64,000 nucleotides of DNA from a virus: IMG/VR virus record IMGVR_UViG_3300037258_001099, positions 1-64,000 of that record. One strand, written 5' to 3'. The translations under genes and the position numbers were made by a program. This document shows, piece after piece, positions 14,198 to 21,767 of this stretch. The notes under the pieces were generated by a model. That model worked only from the letters and a program-made list of their open reading frames with translations. It made no database searches and was not told where the DNA came from. Positions within the stretch are counted from its first letter, which is position 1. Each line of letters starts with the position of its first letter.

Positions 14198-15292
14198 ATG
14201 CAATCGTTCTACCGTTTTTGTTTGGATTTGCGGAAGATTTCGTGGTGGTGTCGTCTTCTTATTGTTCTTGGATCATTTCTCCTATTTGAAGGGCTTGTTG
14301 TGTACATGACAACGATTGGCAGGGATCGTGGTGTGGCTTCTTTGCTGATCATTACTGGTATTTTGGCGGCCTTGCTTTTCTCCTGGAAGAAAGCGCTTGC
14401 CATTGAGTGGGGATTACTCTTGGTCTATCTTTGGATCAATGTCTCCATCAAGGGATGGTGCTATGACCAAGTTGTGGCTTTTTTATCAGGAACCTTTCTT
14501 GATTTTTTTATTATAGCGACCATTGGATATTTTCGTCATGGCTTTGAGTGCTTAGAGCAAGCTATAGCAAAAGAGCAGAGCCTAGCCAATGTCCATCATG
14601 AGCTCCGCTCACCGCTCACTGCTATTATTGGTTCTTTGGATATCATGCGAGATCATGGCCGTCAGATCAGTGAGCAGGAACACGACATGTTTCTTGATTA
14701 TGCGGTCTATGCTAGTGAAGAGCTTACAAGAATTGCTGATAATGTGCTTGATGCAATTCGTGCGGATTCTGATGTAAGCATTCCCTGGATCAAGCAATTT
14801 GACCTCTGCTCTGTCGTTTCTGATATACTGCGTCGTGCTCATAGTGACGGCCATTGCATCCATATCGACATTCCAGAGGATATCGTGGTGTATGGCGATT
14901 CTCAGCATGTGGGCCAAGTTATGCGGAACCTGCTCTCTAATTGCTTTAAGTATTCGCCAGATGGCAGTCCTGTCTTTGTGCGTGTCTGGCAGGATGATAT
15001 TTATAGTTATGTTTGCGTGAGAGATAAGGGGCCTGGTATTCGTGCCGAGCATCTCCCCTTGATCTTTCAAAAATTTTCTCGTCTTGATCATGATATTGCG
15101 GGTCCAATACGAGGGATAGGGCTTGGTCTCTACATTTGTCGAAGACTTATTGAGAATATGGATGGTCGCATCTGGGTTGAGAGTGCTGGCATATCTGGGG
15201 ATGGGAGCAGCTTTTATTTTACGCTTCCTCGTATACAATCCAAGAAAATTTGTGTTCCTCTTTCTCCTGTGGCAGAATACAGAAACATTTGA
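14198..15292 (+). CDS. Membrane sensor histidine kinase, orphan
   Basis: 364 aa; ATG at 14198 with AGGAG upstream. Four to five membrane helices fill residues 15-110, with almost no extracytoplasmic domain. HisKA follows with the phospho-acceptor in HHELRSPLTAI (His near 134), then N box MRNLLSNCFKYSP, G1 DKGPGI and G2 GIGLGLYICRRL. All catalytic boxes are intact. No response regulator is in the window, so it must signal to a host regulator. The gene directly behind it encodes a leader-type peptide, the layout of peptide-sensing kinases (HPK10-like), and suggests peptide signalling or control of peptide production. Confidence 0.9.
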   Translation: MQSFYRFCLDLRKISWWCRLLIVLGSFLLFEGLVVYMTTIGRDRGVASLLIITGILAALLFSWKKALAIEWGLLLVYLWINVSIKGWCYDQVVAFLSGTFLDFFIIATIGYFRHGFECLEQAIAKEQSLANVHHELRSPLTAIIGSLDIMRDHGRQISEQEHDMFLDYAVYASEELTRIADNVLDAIRADSDVSIPWIKQFDLCSVVSDILRRAHSDGHCIHIDIPEDIVVYGDSQHVGQVMRNLLSNCFKYSPDGSPVFVRVWQDDIYSYVCVRDKGPGIRAEHLPLIFQKFSRLDHDIAGPIRGIGLGLYICRRLIENMDGRIWVESAGISGDGSSFYFTLPRIQSKKICVPLSPVAEYRNI

Positions 15293-15322
15293 TCAAACAA
15301 ATGTTGAAGGAGAAGAATTAAC

Positions 15323-15565
15323 ATGAATGACTACGAGTTAACAGATAGTGAACTAGAGCAGGTTCATGGTGCCTGTTGTGGTGGCGGGGTTGTTGGTAGT
15401 ATTGTAGAGACTGCTGGTGGTATTGTTGGTATCCCAGCTAGCGTAGGCCTTGGTCTTGTTGGTGTCCCAGTCATAGGTACTATCACCGGAGTTGCAACAG
15501 ATACCAGCACCTCTACAAGCCTGGCTAGTCTTTCTCTGGGTAGTGTAGGGTTGAAGCTGCTCTAG
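15323..15565 (+). CDS. Double-glycine-type leader peptide, bacteriocin-like
   Basis: 80 aa, AAGGAG before the ATG. N-terminal YELTDSELEQVHGA is a classic leader for C39-peptidase ABC export (E-L-x-x-x-E-L-x-x-V-x-G-[GA]). The core starts CCGGG and is Gly/Val/Ile-rich with several GxxxG spacings (GIVGIPASVGLGLVG), then a Ser/Thr tail; this suits a membrane-inserting class II bacteriocin or a modified peptide. No exporter or modifying enzyme is nearby, so host machinery would be needed. Follows the kinase by 30 nt and is probably cotranscribed. Confidence 0.75.
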   Translation: MNDYELTDSELEQVHGACCGGGVVGSIVETAGGIVGIPASVGLGLVGVPVIGTITGVATDTSTSTSLASLSLGSVGLKLL

Positions 15566-15646
15566 CTTTGACGCTTGTTCTACACTGGATGAAGATATCG
15601 AATGTGATATTTTCTAAGCAACAGTTGTCGTCGGAAATGCACACAA

Positions 15647-15684
15647 AAAAGCAGGACACCTTGTTGGCTCAGGGTCCTGCTTTT
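15647..15684. terminator. Bidirectional terminator
   Basis: AAAAGCAGGAC (15647-15657) and GTCCTGCTTTT (15674-15684) form a strong stem with A and T tracts on both sides, between the convergent peptide gene and the gene ending at 15698. Confidence 0.85.
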
Positions 15685-15697
15685 GCGATTCTATTCC

Positions 15698-15997
15698 CTA
15701 GTTTTTCTTTGACATCCATTGATTGACGATTTGTTGTACTTCGCCCTCGAACTGGAGTCGTTCATTTGGTGATAGCTTGGAGAGTAGGAGTTGCAGGTTG
15801 GCAACCCCTAACTCTTGCTGGGCAGTCTCTGCTCCTCCTCGTTCGTAGACAACATTGAGTCTCCTATTGCCTATTTCAGTTGCACTTACAACACGCCATC
15901 CTTGCTTCTCCATTTTTCTTTGGTCGTTTATATACGTGGTTGATGCGCTAACGATAAAATGACCATATATCTTGGTCTTGCGTTCTGTTTTCGCCAT
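15698..15997 (-). CDS. Hypothetical protein (99 aa)
   Basis: GAAAGGAAAA precedes the ATG at 15997. N-terminal strand-rich half (KIYGHFIVSAST, WRVVSATEIGNRRLNVVYE) and helical C-terminal half. Overlaps the upstream gene by 70 nt in another frame. Not recognised. Confidence 0.75.
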   Translation of the reverse strand: MAKTERKTKIYGHFIVSASTTYINDQRKMEKQGWRVVSATEIGNRRLNVVYERGGAETAQQELGVANLQLLLSKLSPNERLQFEGEVQQIVNQWMSKKN

Positions 15998-16206
15998 GCG
16001 TGTTTTCCTTTCAATTTCGTGTTAATTTCTATAGCTGCCAGATCGCTTAGTTGTTTCTCCAGGTTATTGATGAGGTCACAGTACACCGCCTCAACCTCAT
16101 CAGCATCCTCGTCAGAGAAGCCGTTGCGCAGCTTGTACTGATTCTCTTTGAGGACACGGGCTGCCTGGGTTAGTGCCTCACGTTTAGGATTGATAGTTTT
16201 ACTCAC
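15928..16206 (-). CDS. Hypothetical helical protein (92 aa)
   Basis: GTG start at 16206 with AGAAAGG 6 nt upstream. Residues 8-60 are coiled-coil-like and charged. The last 25 residues are read from the DNA that also encodes the start of the next gene; a 70-nt overlap is large and may mean the C-terminus has been extended by loss of a stop. Unit headed by motif copy 3. Confidence 0.65.
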   Translation of the reverse strand: MSKTINPKREALTQAARVLKENQYKLRNGFSDEDADEVEAVYCDLINNLEKQLSDLAAIEINTKLKGKHAWRKQNARPRYMVILSLAHQPRI

Positions 16207-16290
16207 GGTGTGCCTTTCTAAAGTGGAATGCTAATCTTAAAATAGCATACCATACATGAATAACAATTTCCATAAATATGGCATGATAAT

Positions 16291-16304
16291 CGACTTTCCC
16301 TTAA
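16291..16304 (-). promoter_or_regulatory. Copy 3 of repeated motif (TTAAGGGAAAGTCG)
   Basis: One mismatch. The upstream side (TATATTCGAGCG) resembles the upstream side of copy 1 (TATATCCGAACG). 84 nt before the start at 16206. Confidence 0.65.
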
Positions 16305-16362
16305 AACGCTCGAATATAGACGGCTTTGCTTGACACGATAACTATGCTATGGCTGGGAGAGG

Positions 16363-16488
16363 ATGACTATGCTTGGGTGTGTTGATTGTGTGACCATCGA
16401 TGGTAACTGGAGTTGGGTGGTGATTGCAGCGCTTATACTAGCTATTATTTGCGTGCTAGCACTGCTGCGGATTGGAGGGAGGTTGTGA
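16363..16488 (+). CDS. Single-span small membrane protein (41 aa)
   Basis: Starts MTMLGCVDC (ATG 16363 or 16369, GAGAGGA upstream). A cysteine-containing N-terminus is followed by one clear membrane helix (WVVIAALILAIICVLALL) and a short basic tail. TTGACA at 16330 is a partial promoter without a clear -10. Small single-span phage proteins act as holins, pinholins or enzyme anchors; none can be assigned. Confidence 0.6.
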   Translation: MTMLGCVDCVTIDGNWSWVVIAALILAIICVLALLRIGGRL

Positions 16489-16498
16489 AATAGGGGAC

Positions 16499-16519
16499 AG
16501 GGGAGGGTTGTCCTCCCCT
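16499..16519. terminator. GC-rich hairpin between convergent genes
   Basis: AGGGGAGG/CCTCCCCT, 8 bp, 5-nt loop, between the small membrane gene and the gene ending at 16523. No T tract. Confidence 0.5.
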
Positions 16520-16522
16520 CTG

Positions 16523-17323
16523 CTATTCTGTCGTTTCCACCTCGTTTTCTTCTTCTTCTTTTTCGAACTCATAGCCCTCCCGAAGGAACCATCGTTCCAA
16601 GAGGTACTCATGATCAAGAGCAAGCACTACCTTACCTTTGTCGTTTGTCTCAAGGACTCCTGCCTCCCAGAAGATCCCGCCATCTGCCATGGCATGATCA
16701 TACTGAGATTTTGTGAGCACATTGCTGCTCACGAGCCCAGGATAGCCAGATTTGCTCGTATCACGGATCAGTTTTACCTCTGGATATCGCTGCTCTAGCA
16801 TCTGGCTGTGTTTGATGAGCTCGATAAGCATATCGGTCACAATATCGTAGTACCCCATGGATACTTCCAGGTCATCATCTGTGTTGCGCATCTGAGCCAG
16901 GGAGAGCTGTACTTTAACCTCTGGTATCTCTGGCTCGGGTTCGCTCACAACTGGCTCTTCTACTTCTGGAATAGGTGGCACGAGCCTCTCTGTTGGTGTG
17001 TAGCGGATCTTCCTCTCTTCTGCTGCAAATCTCTCTGCGGCTTTCTTCTTCTCTAGGATTTCCTTTTCTATCCGGTAGGCTTCTGCAAAGCGACTAAGAG
17101 CACTCCTCTGCGGTTGCTCCCACCTTGGCTCAGGAAGAGCAAGCACCAGTGGCCGCTCTTCCTCTTCTAGCTGTGCGTGTCTGTTTCCCATATAATGGTA
17201 GAAGTTGTGCTGATAGTGCTTGGCATCAGATTTCGATTTCTTGTGGATCTTGTACCCACAGATGAGGATTGTTGCGGTTACCGACCCGCTCCATATGAAG
17301 ACTGCTACATCAACTCCGTTCAC
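16523..17323 (-). CDS. Membrane-anchored hypothetical protein (266 aa)
   Basis: GTG start at 17323 with AGAGGAGGAAA upstream, overlapping the previous gene by 4 nt. One N-terminal membrane helix (VAVFIWSGSVTATILICGY), a charged coiled linker (about 75-110), a Pro/Glu-rich stretch near 112-140, then a globular C-terminal domain with YDIVTDMLIELIKHSQMLEQ and WEAGVLETNDKG. Forms a pair with the four-helix protein encoded just upstream; together they look like a membrane complex of unknown job. Confidence 0.75.
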   Translation of the reverse strand: MNGVDVAVFIWSGSVTATILICGYKIHKKSKSDAKHYQHNFYHYMGNRHAQLEEEERPLVLALPEPRWEQPQRSALSRFAEAYRIEKEILEKKKAAERFAAEERKIRYTPTERLVPPIPEVEEPVVSEPEPEIPEVKVQLSLAQMRNTDDDLEVSMGYYDIVTDMLIELIKHSQMLEQRYPEVKLIRDTSKSGYPGLVSSNVLTKSQYDHAMADGGIFWEAGVLETNDKGKVVLALDHEYLLERWFLREGYEFEKEEEENEVETTE

Positions 17324-18126
17324 AGGATTTCCTCCTCTAGAACTTCACCAGTGATGGTGTTGCCAGACCTAAGTCTGGGGTTTTGTGCTGCCTGCCTAAT
17401 GTTTCCCGCAGGTGCTGCTGCTGGCCTGATGTTTCCAGCAGGCATACTCGCACTCGGTAGATTATGGCGCTGCTTCACTTGATCAATACTAAGTATTTCA
17501 GGCTTCTCGATGTGGGCGCTCCACTCTCCTGCATGGGCTCTTATATGCTTGCCTGTGATTGTGAAGTTGATTGCCACATAGATGACCACACAAGCCAATA
17601 TGAGACAGATGGTAAATGATCCAGCAATCTTTGCTAGATCTGTCCACGGATTCATGGCTATCATGCCTCCACCAATGTTGGTGAAAAGCAGGATAACTAG
17701 GCAGGCTCTTGCAAAGAAGTTGTCTGTATTTACCCACCAGGAGAACATTGATCCTGCAAGATCAATCCAGGAGACGTTGCTATAGACGTACCCACGGAAG
17801 TGCTTCTCCTGCATCCTCATGTGGTAGCCTGATGTCTCTCTCCATATGGCAATGAAGCAGTTATTGAGGATGGCATAGGATATACCACCAAGCAGGATAA
17901 AGCTGATGATATAGAATGCCCAATTGCCCCAACCATTGCCCCATCCTCCTGAGAAGTACATGACTCCTCTCCAGAAACAAATGGTTGACCCAAGGACACT
18001 TACGCCCTTACCTCCCCAGGCTAGAATGTCAGTATGTTGTGCCAGCTCTTCTGCATGCTTGCTGGTAATGTGGTAGCGAGACACTGGCACTGGCACTCGC
18101 TCTACCGGAATCTGTTGGTCTGCCAT
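17320..18126 (-). CDS. Polytopic membrane protein (268 aa)
   Basis: ATG at 18126 with AGAAAGGAAAA upstream. About four membrane helices (residues 45-65, 72-95, 140-165, 175-200), then a cytoplasmic tail with a repeated proline-alanine motif (PAGNIRPAAAPAGNIRQAA). No transporter or kinase motif. Cotranscribed with the anchored protein downstream. Not recognised. Confidence 0.75.
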   Translation of the reverse strand: MADQQIPVERVPVPVSRYHITSKHAEELAQHTDILAWGGKGVSVLGSTICFWRGVMYFSGGWGNGWGNWAFYIISFILLGGISYAILNNCFIAIWRETSGYHMRMQEKHFRGYVYSNVSWIDLAGSMFSWWVNTDNFFARACLVILLFTNIGGGMIAMNPWTDLAKIAGSFTICLILACVVIYVAINFTITGKHIRAHAGEWSAHIEKPEILSIDQVKQRHNLPSASMPAGNIRPAAAPAGNIRQAAQNPRLRSGNTITGEVLEEEIL

Positions 18127-18152
18127 AGTGTTTTCCTTTCTTTTGCGAGAGA

Positions 18153-18226
18153 TTGACGAGAATATACAAATGTTGCTACAATGTGGTTGATGGAACAACA
18201 ATCTCTCTTCGTGTTATGGTTCCATC
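18153..18226 (+). promoter_or_regulatory. Promoter and leader palindrome of 18239 gene
   Basis: TTGACG (18153-18158), 18-bp spacer, TACAAT (18177-18182). Just downstream GATGGAAC (18189-18196) and GTTCCATC (18219-18226) are a perfect 8-bp inverted repeat ending at the ribosome binding site, suitable as operator or as a translation-blocking hairpin. Confidence 0.6.
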
Positions 18227-18238
18227 AGGAGGAAATAT

Positions 18239-18532
18239 ATGGATATTACCGATCTGATTAACAGTAGGGATAGGATACGCAGAGAGCTCAGTGACAAGAT
18301 CTGTGGCACATTTGCAGCTCTCCTTGGCATTGCCGTTCTGTTGGCAAGTATTGTCCTGCTTCCATGGGGCATGAATAATGTCCCTCCTGCTTTTGGCCTT
18401 GTTGCTGTTGTACTTGGCATTGTCTATTGGATTAGGCATCTGATAGGTCTCCACAATGACATCGCTAAAATTAATGATCAAGTGCGCTACTTCCACCAGG
18501 CAAGCCAGAGCGTAACGATCATGCCTCACTAA
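18239..18532 (+). CDS. Two-helix membrane protein (97 aa)
   Basis: AGGAGGAAA before the ATG. Charged N-terminus, two membrane helices (about residues 22-42 and 50-68), charged C-terminus. Divergent from the membrane pair at 16523-18126 and followed by an XRE regulator. Function unknown. Confidence 0.8.
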   Translation: MDITDLINSRDRIRRELSDKICGTFAALLGIAVLLASIVLLPWGMNNVPPAFGLVAVVLGIVYWIRHLIGLHNDIAKINDQVRYFHQASQSVTIMPH

Positions 18533-18603
18533 TTGTACGTTAGAATTACAGGAATGACAACCCGAAGATGGATTGTTATTCATCTAAAGAAAGGACGTGT
18601 TGT

Positions 18604-19128
18604 ATGCCGAAATCCATAGATAGAGAGCGACTGACCAGATTTGGTCTGCGCGTCTACGAAGAGATGGAGCGTAAGCACATTACGCTTGGAGCGATCACTT
18701 CAGAGCTTGGGATCTATCCAGACCATTGGAGAAGGATGATCTATCAGTCTAGCCCTTCCACCAGTATCTATGTTCCCATGATCTTTCGTTTAGCGCAGAT
18801 GCTTGATATCTCGGCGGTTGAGCTGCTTATCCTGGTCTATCAAGATCAGGTCATTGCCACCGATCTCACTGAGGCTGAAATGAAGCTTTACAGCCAGCTC
18901 CTCAAAGTCTTTGATTGCTTCTATCGACTCAAAGATGAGGATCAGGATCTAGCAGTCAGTCAGCTTGACAATCTCCTGCAATCCAGGGGCGGCAAGGATC
19001 TGGACTCAGGTCAAGAGAAGTTTCTTGATAAGCTACGCATCCATCCCATTCACGAAGCTGGCCGTGGTAAGCTTTTAGAAGAACGTATGAAAAAGGCATC
19101 TGCTGCCTCTACTGCTACAGATGCCTGA
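18604..19128 (+). CDS. XRE-family HTH regulator (174 aa)
   Basis: ATG at 18604 with AAAGAAAGGA upstream (an in-frame start at 18568 lacks one). The N-terminal 85 residues are an XRE-like HTH (HITLGAITSELGIYPDHWRRMI, then FRLAQMLDISAVELL). The C-terminal half is acidic and helical. The last codons contain a 9-bp hairpin (AGGCATCTG/CAGATGCCT). Second repressor-like gene of the window; target unknown. Confidence 0.75.
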   Translation: MPKSIDRERLTRFGLRVYEEMERKHITLGAITSELGIYPDHWRRMIYQSSPSTSIYVPMIFRLAQMLDISAVELLILVYQDQVIATDLTEAEMKLYSQLLKVFDCFYRLKDEDQDLAVSQLDNLLQSRGGKDLDSGQEKFLDKLRIHPIHEAGRGKLLEERMKKASAASTATDA

Positions 19129-19135
19129 TTGTCCT

Positions 19136-19486
19136 TTAGGAAAGAGCAACTAACTTCAGGGGAGAGACTGTTTCAAGGATTGTGGCGAAATCCTTGGCGG
19201 TAACCTCCCCTTCTTGCTGTGCGCTATCGCAATGAATAGCTCTTATCGCCTGCCGCATCCAGTAGGGTGGTCGGAAGGTGAGTGGATTATGGCTACATGC
19301 CCTTGGGCTCCATGCACCAACCCAAGATCTACGAACTTCAAATACGAGCCCACTCATCAGGGACTCAAAACAGGCGACAAATGGGGAATGGATCATTGTG
19401 GATCTGCATCCAATAATTTCTTCTGGGTCCTTTGATCTGGCCCATTCGTAAATGGTTTCCCAGTCTTTGAGATTGTCTTTGGTCAT
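19136..19486 (-). CDS. CPIA-related family protein
   Basis: 116 aa, GGAGAAATA before the ATG. WARSKDPEEIIG, HSPFVACFESL match the protein at 1593-1814 (WALSKDP, SPYSCPLAQCF) and through it the CPIA family, although the conserved CPI is reduced to FVAC. The C-terminal half has no counterpart. Has its own strong promoter and a 155-nt structured leader, so it is regulated separately from the others. Confidence 0.75.
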   Translation of the reverse strand: MTKDNLKDWETIYEWARSKDPEEIIGCRSTMIHSPFVACFESLMSGLVFEVRRSWVGAWSPRACSHNPLTFRPPYWMRQAIRAIHCDSAQQEGEVTAKDFATILETVSPLKLVALS

Positions 19487-19578
19487 GAGGTATTTCTCCT
19501 GCTTGGTTCGCCAGGAGGGAGACAGTGGGGTACACTGTAGCTGCCTGGCAAAGGTCTGTCTTTGCTACAAGGTCCAGG

Positions 19579-19602
19579 GCAGAGAGATTAGGCCCTCTCT
19601 GC
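19579..19602. terminator. Hairpin in leader, terminator-like on plus strand
   Basis: GCAGAGAG/CTCTCTGC with TCTCTTTCTTTTT behind it on the plus strand. On the minus strand it lies in the leader of the 19486 gene together with ACAGTG/CACTGT-type pairing near 19523-19540, so attenuation is possible. Confidence 0.5.
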
Positions 19603-19648
19603 TCTCTTTCTTTTTGGTTTGTCGCATCATTGAGACTGTACAAGACTC

Positions 19649-19678
19649 AGTATAAACAAAAGTAGCAATCATTGTCAA
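19649..19678 (-). promoter_or_regulatory. Sigma-70-type promoter, leftward
   Basis: TTGACA (19678-19673), 18-bp spacer, TATACT (19654-19649). Start near 19642, giving a 155-nt leader for the 19486 gene. Confidence 0.75.
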
Positions 19679-19752
19679 GTCTTGTGACTAGCTATTTTCA
19701 CTCACTGATGCTATAATTAGACTCAGATAGCACTCAAGCGAAGGAGTTTGAT

Positions 19753-20556
19753 ATGAGCATGAATCAAGAATTGATTACGGCAGGCCAAGCAGAAGAAATT
19801 TTTGTCAGGAATGGTCTTTCAAAAGCGACTTTTCGTCGGAGGGTAGATTCTGGCAAGATTGAGAAAATTGTAAGTGATGGAAAGACTCGTGGGGCGCTTT
19901 ACCCTAAGCAGCAGGTTCTTAACGTGGCGAGGGGAAAGAAGCTTCATTCCTTTGCGCCAGTTGTTTCACAGCAAGCAACGCCAGACAATATGTCCTCTAT
20001 TGCTCCAGTTATCGAGAAGCTTTTTGGGGTGTATCCTGATGTGGATCGCTGGAAGAGTTGGATGCAAGCAAATCCCGAGGCAGGATTTCTTATACAAACA
20101 GAAGAAGAAGTTGTAGGATGTGGTTTCCTTCTTCCTCTTGCAGAAGAGCAGATTCTTACTATCTTGGGACAAGAAGTAACTCCCCCAACAAAAGGGAGTG
20201 ATGTGCAATCCTATAGTGCAGGTCAGAGTTATTGCATCTATGCTCGTTCTATTGGCGTGCTTCAACCTAAAACTATGCCAAAGGAAGAGCGTAGGTATCG
20301 TGCAGGTGTCCTTCTTAAAAGGATTGTGTCTGCCGTCATTGATCTGGGAAACCAAGGCATTATTATCAAGAAGATCTATGCGAGAAGCGATACAGTGGAT
20401 GGTGAGCGTACCATGAAAGCGCTTGGAATGACGCAGATTCGCACGACAACGAGTCACCAGAATTTTGTTATTGATGTTGAGCAGAGTGGACTCCCCATGG
20501 TGGTAAAGTATCGTGAGAAACTGGCTCATTACTTACAGAAACACGCAGGGGAATAG
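19753..20556 (+). CDS. HTH-GNAT fusion protein
   Basis: 267 aa, GAAGGAG before the ATG; TATAAT at 19711 is a candidate -10. Residues 1-60 are an excisionase/MerR-like HTH (LITAGQAEEIFVRNGLSKATFRRRV). Residues 75-260 fit a GNAT acyltransferase fold (VVGCGFLLPL, YARSIGVL, YRAGVLLKRIVSAVI, then KALGMTQI). A DNA-binding acyltransferase could be a regulator sensing acyl-CoA or a modifying enzyme tied to DNA. It converges on the second leader peptide gene at 20636. Confidence 0.6.
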   Translation: MSMNQELITAGQAEEIFVRNGLSKATFRRRVDSGKIEKIVSDGKTRGALYPKQQVLNVARGKKLHSFAPVVSQQATPDNMSSIAPVIEKLFGVYPDVDRWKSWMQANPEAGFLIQTEEEVVGCGFLLPLAEEQILTILGQEVTPPTKGSDVQSYSAGQSYCIYARSIGVLQPKTMPKEERRYRAGVLLKRIVSAVIDLGNQGIIIKKIYARSDTVDGERTMKALGMTQIRTTTSHQNFVIDVEQSGLPMVVKYREKLAHYLQKHAGE

Positions 20557-20572
20557 AGCACAGAAAGCAAAT

Positions 20573-20627
20573 AGAAGCCGCTATACTGTCTCACAAAGGG
20601 CGATGGAGACAAGGTATAGCGGCTTCT
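20573..20627. terminator. Strong bidirectional terminator
   Basis: AGAAGCCGCTATAC (20573-20586) pairs over 14 bp with 20614-20627, and TGTCTC/GAGACA extends the stem. Between convergent genes. Confidence 0.85.
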
Positions 20628-20635
20628 TCTGCTAG

Positions 20636-20863
20636 TTAGAGGATACCGAGAATACTATTTTCGGACTGATCAAAGACACTGCTTAAATTTAAATTAAAAG
20701 CACTGTGCTGCTGCTCTGACTGACCATAGAACACAGGACCCCTGCGCCCGCGACGTCTGTCATCATCATCGTCACATCGGTCCCTGTCTCTGTCGCATTC
20801 GCCACCCCAGGCACCATTCACTACCACCAACTCTGCATCTGAGAGTTCAATTTCATTAAACAT
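20636..20863 (-). CDS. Second double-glycine-type leader peptide
   Basis: 75 aa, AGAAAGGCAA before the ATG. Leader EIELSDAELVVVNGAWGG mirrors the leader at 15323 (YELTDSELEQVHGA). The core is wholly different: a block of alternating Asp and Arg (CDRDRDRCDDDDDRRRG) with two cysteines, then polar residues. Two unrelated cores behind one leader type suggest a shared exporter or maturation protein in the host. Role open: bacteriocin, pheromone or RiPP precursor. Confidence 0.65.
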   Translation of the reverse strand: MFNEIELSDAELVVVNGAWGGECDRDRDRCDDDDDRRRGRRGPVFYGQSEQQHSAFNLNLSSVFDQSENSILGIL

Positions 20864-20899
20864 TTTTTAAGTTGCCTTTCTATTGCAATGGAATAGGAG

Positions 20900-20931
20900 T
20901 GCTGCTCGCCTGAACAAGATGGTGAGCAGCA
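20900..20931. repeat. Hairpin upstream of second leader peptide
   Basis: TGCTGCTCGCC and GGTGAGCAGCA, 11 bp with one mismatch. Followed on the plus strand by GGTTTTGTG. The stretch 20864-21088 has no gene; besides this hairpin it holds a palindrome TTGTAC/GTACAA at 21005-21022. Confidence 0.5.
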
Positions 20932-21088
20932 GGTTTTGTGAGTATCCTGAGAAAGGAAATTCACTTGAGATAATTGCACGTGCTTGGAAACACGTTACAT
21001 TACTATTGTACATACTAGTACAAACGACATGCCTCTATGAATAATAACTGCACTAGATATTATCCCATCGTAGTATATCCTAGCAGTC

Positions 21089-21116
21089 AAAAAAAAGTGG
21101 CCGTAAATCCGACCAC
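21089..21116 (-). terminator. Intrinsic terminator, leftward
   Basis: GTGGTC.../...GGCCAC stem with TTTTTTT behind it on the minus strand, 8 nt after the stop at 21124. Ends the long operon 24045-21124. Confidence 0.75.
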
Positions 21117-21123
21117 CTTCTTG

Positions 21124-21297
21124 TTATTTATTTTCTAGCCGATCGATCTCCAGATAAAGCAAGATCAGAGTATAGAATACACCTTCTCGCTTTTTCAGCT
21201 CAGCAATTGCCTTCTGCTGTTCTTCCTCTGGGAAAGATCGGATTTTTCTGACTGAGCGTGCTATGAGATCTTCAACGTCTTCTCTCGAAGCTTCCAC
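21124..21297 (-). CDS. Small helical protein (57 aa)
   Basis: GTG at 21297 with AAGGAG 7 nt upstream, inside the end of the preceding gene; an ATG at 21342 has no site. Charged helices (REDVEDLIARSVRKIRSF, EEEQQKAIAELKKRE) then a hydrophobic end. Last gene of its operon. Confidence 0.7.
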   Translation of the reverse strand: MEASREDVEDLIARSVRKIRSFPEEEQQKAIAELKKREGVFYTLILLYLEIDRLENK

Positions 21298-21767
21298 TCC
21301 TGCTCTCCTTCTATCGCATACTCTGTTGGATAGTTGAGCCATTCGATGGGCTTGCCAAGAGACCTAGCATGCTCTAGCTCAAGAATTGATGAGATCCCCA
21401 GGTAGGGCACACCACCGATAGGTCCGTTGATCATGACAATTCTGTCTGCCATCTCTACTTTGCGCAGGTGGAGCTGGTCAAGCTTGTCTTTATCTGCTGC
21501 TGTGAGCTCACCTGCGAGCATGAGATCAAGATCAGACTTTGTGTCTATGCCAATCGAAAGCACGATATTTCCGGCTATTGTCTCCTTGAGATTGGCAGCA
21601 TGGAATATAGGGCCAAAGCGTGATGAGCCACAAAGCGTGACAATCTCTGGGCGGCTTGCCATCTCTTCTAAAAGCCGGACAAGGAAGGATTTGTCGGTGA
21701 CGGTGAAGCTGAAGTTCTTTGCATAGAGCTTCTCAATTAAGAATTGGATATTTTCTCTTCTACTCAT
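21261..21767 (-). CDS. Nucleoside 2-deoxyribosyltransferase-like protein
   Basis: 168 aa, AGAAAGGAAAA before the ATG. VTLCGSSRF near residue 43, then GNIVLSIG, LDQLHLRKVEMADRIVMIN near 95-113 and GISSILELEHARSLGKPI near 122-139 form the Rossmann-like NDT/DUF4406 pattern: a G-S-S-R-F nucleotide loop, a helix with the D-x-x-x-x-[IV]-N strand, and the E-x-E-x-A helix. Family members cut or sense N-glycosidic nucleotides. Could serve nucleotide salvage, or belong with the SLOG-type proteins further right. Confidence 0.65.
   Translation of the reverse strand: MSRRENIQFLIEKLYAKNFSFTVTDKSFLVRLLEEMASRPEIVTLCGSSRFGPIFHAANLKETIAGNIVLSIGIDTKSDLDLMLAGELTAADKDKLDQLHLRKVEMADRIVMINGPIGGVPYLGISSILELEHARSLGKPIEWLNYPTEYAIEGEQEWKLREKTLKIS

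Noticed and set aside
14609-15238. 209-codon frame opposite the kinase gene
   Set aside because: Shadow of the kinase codons; no binding site and no recognisable domain.
14198-15565. A complete two-component system or RiPP cluster
   Set aside because: No response regulator, exporter or modifying enzyme in the window; only kinase and peptide can be supported.
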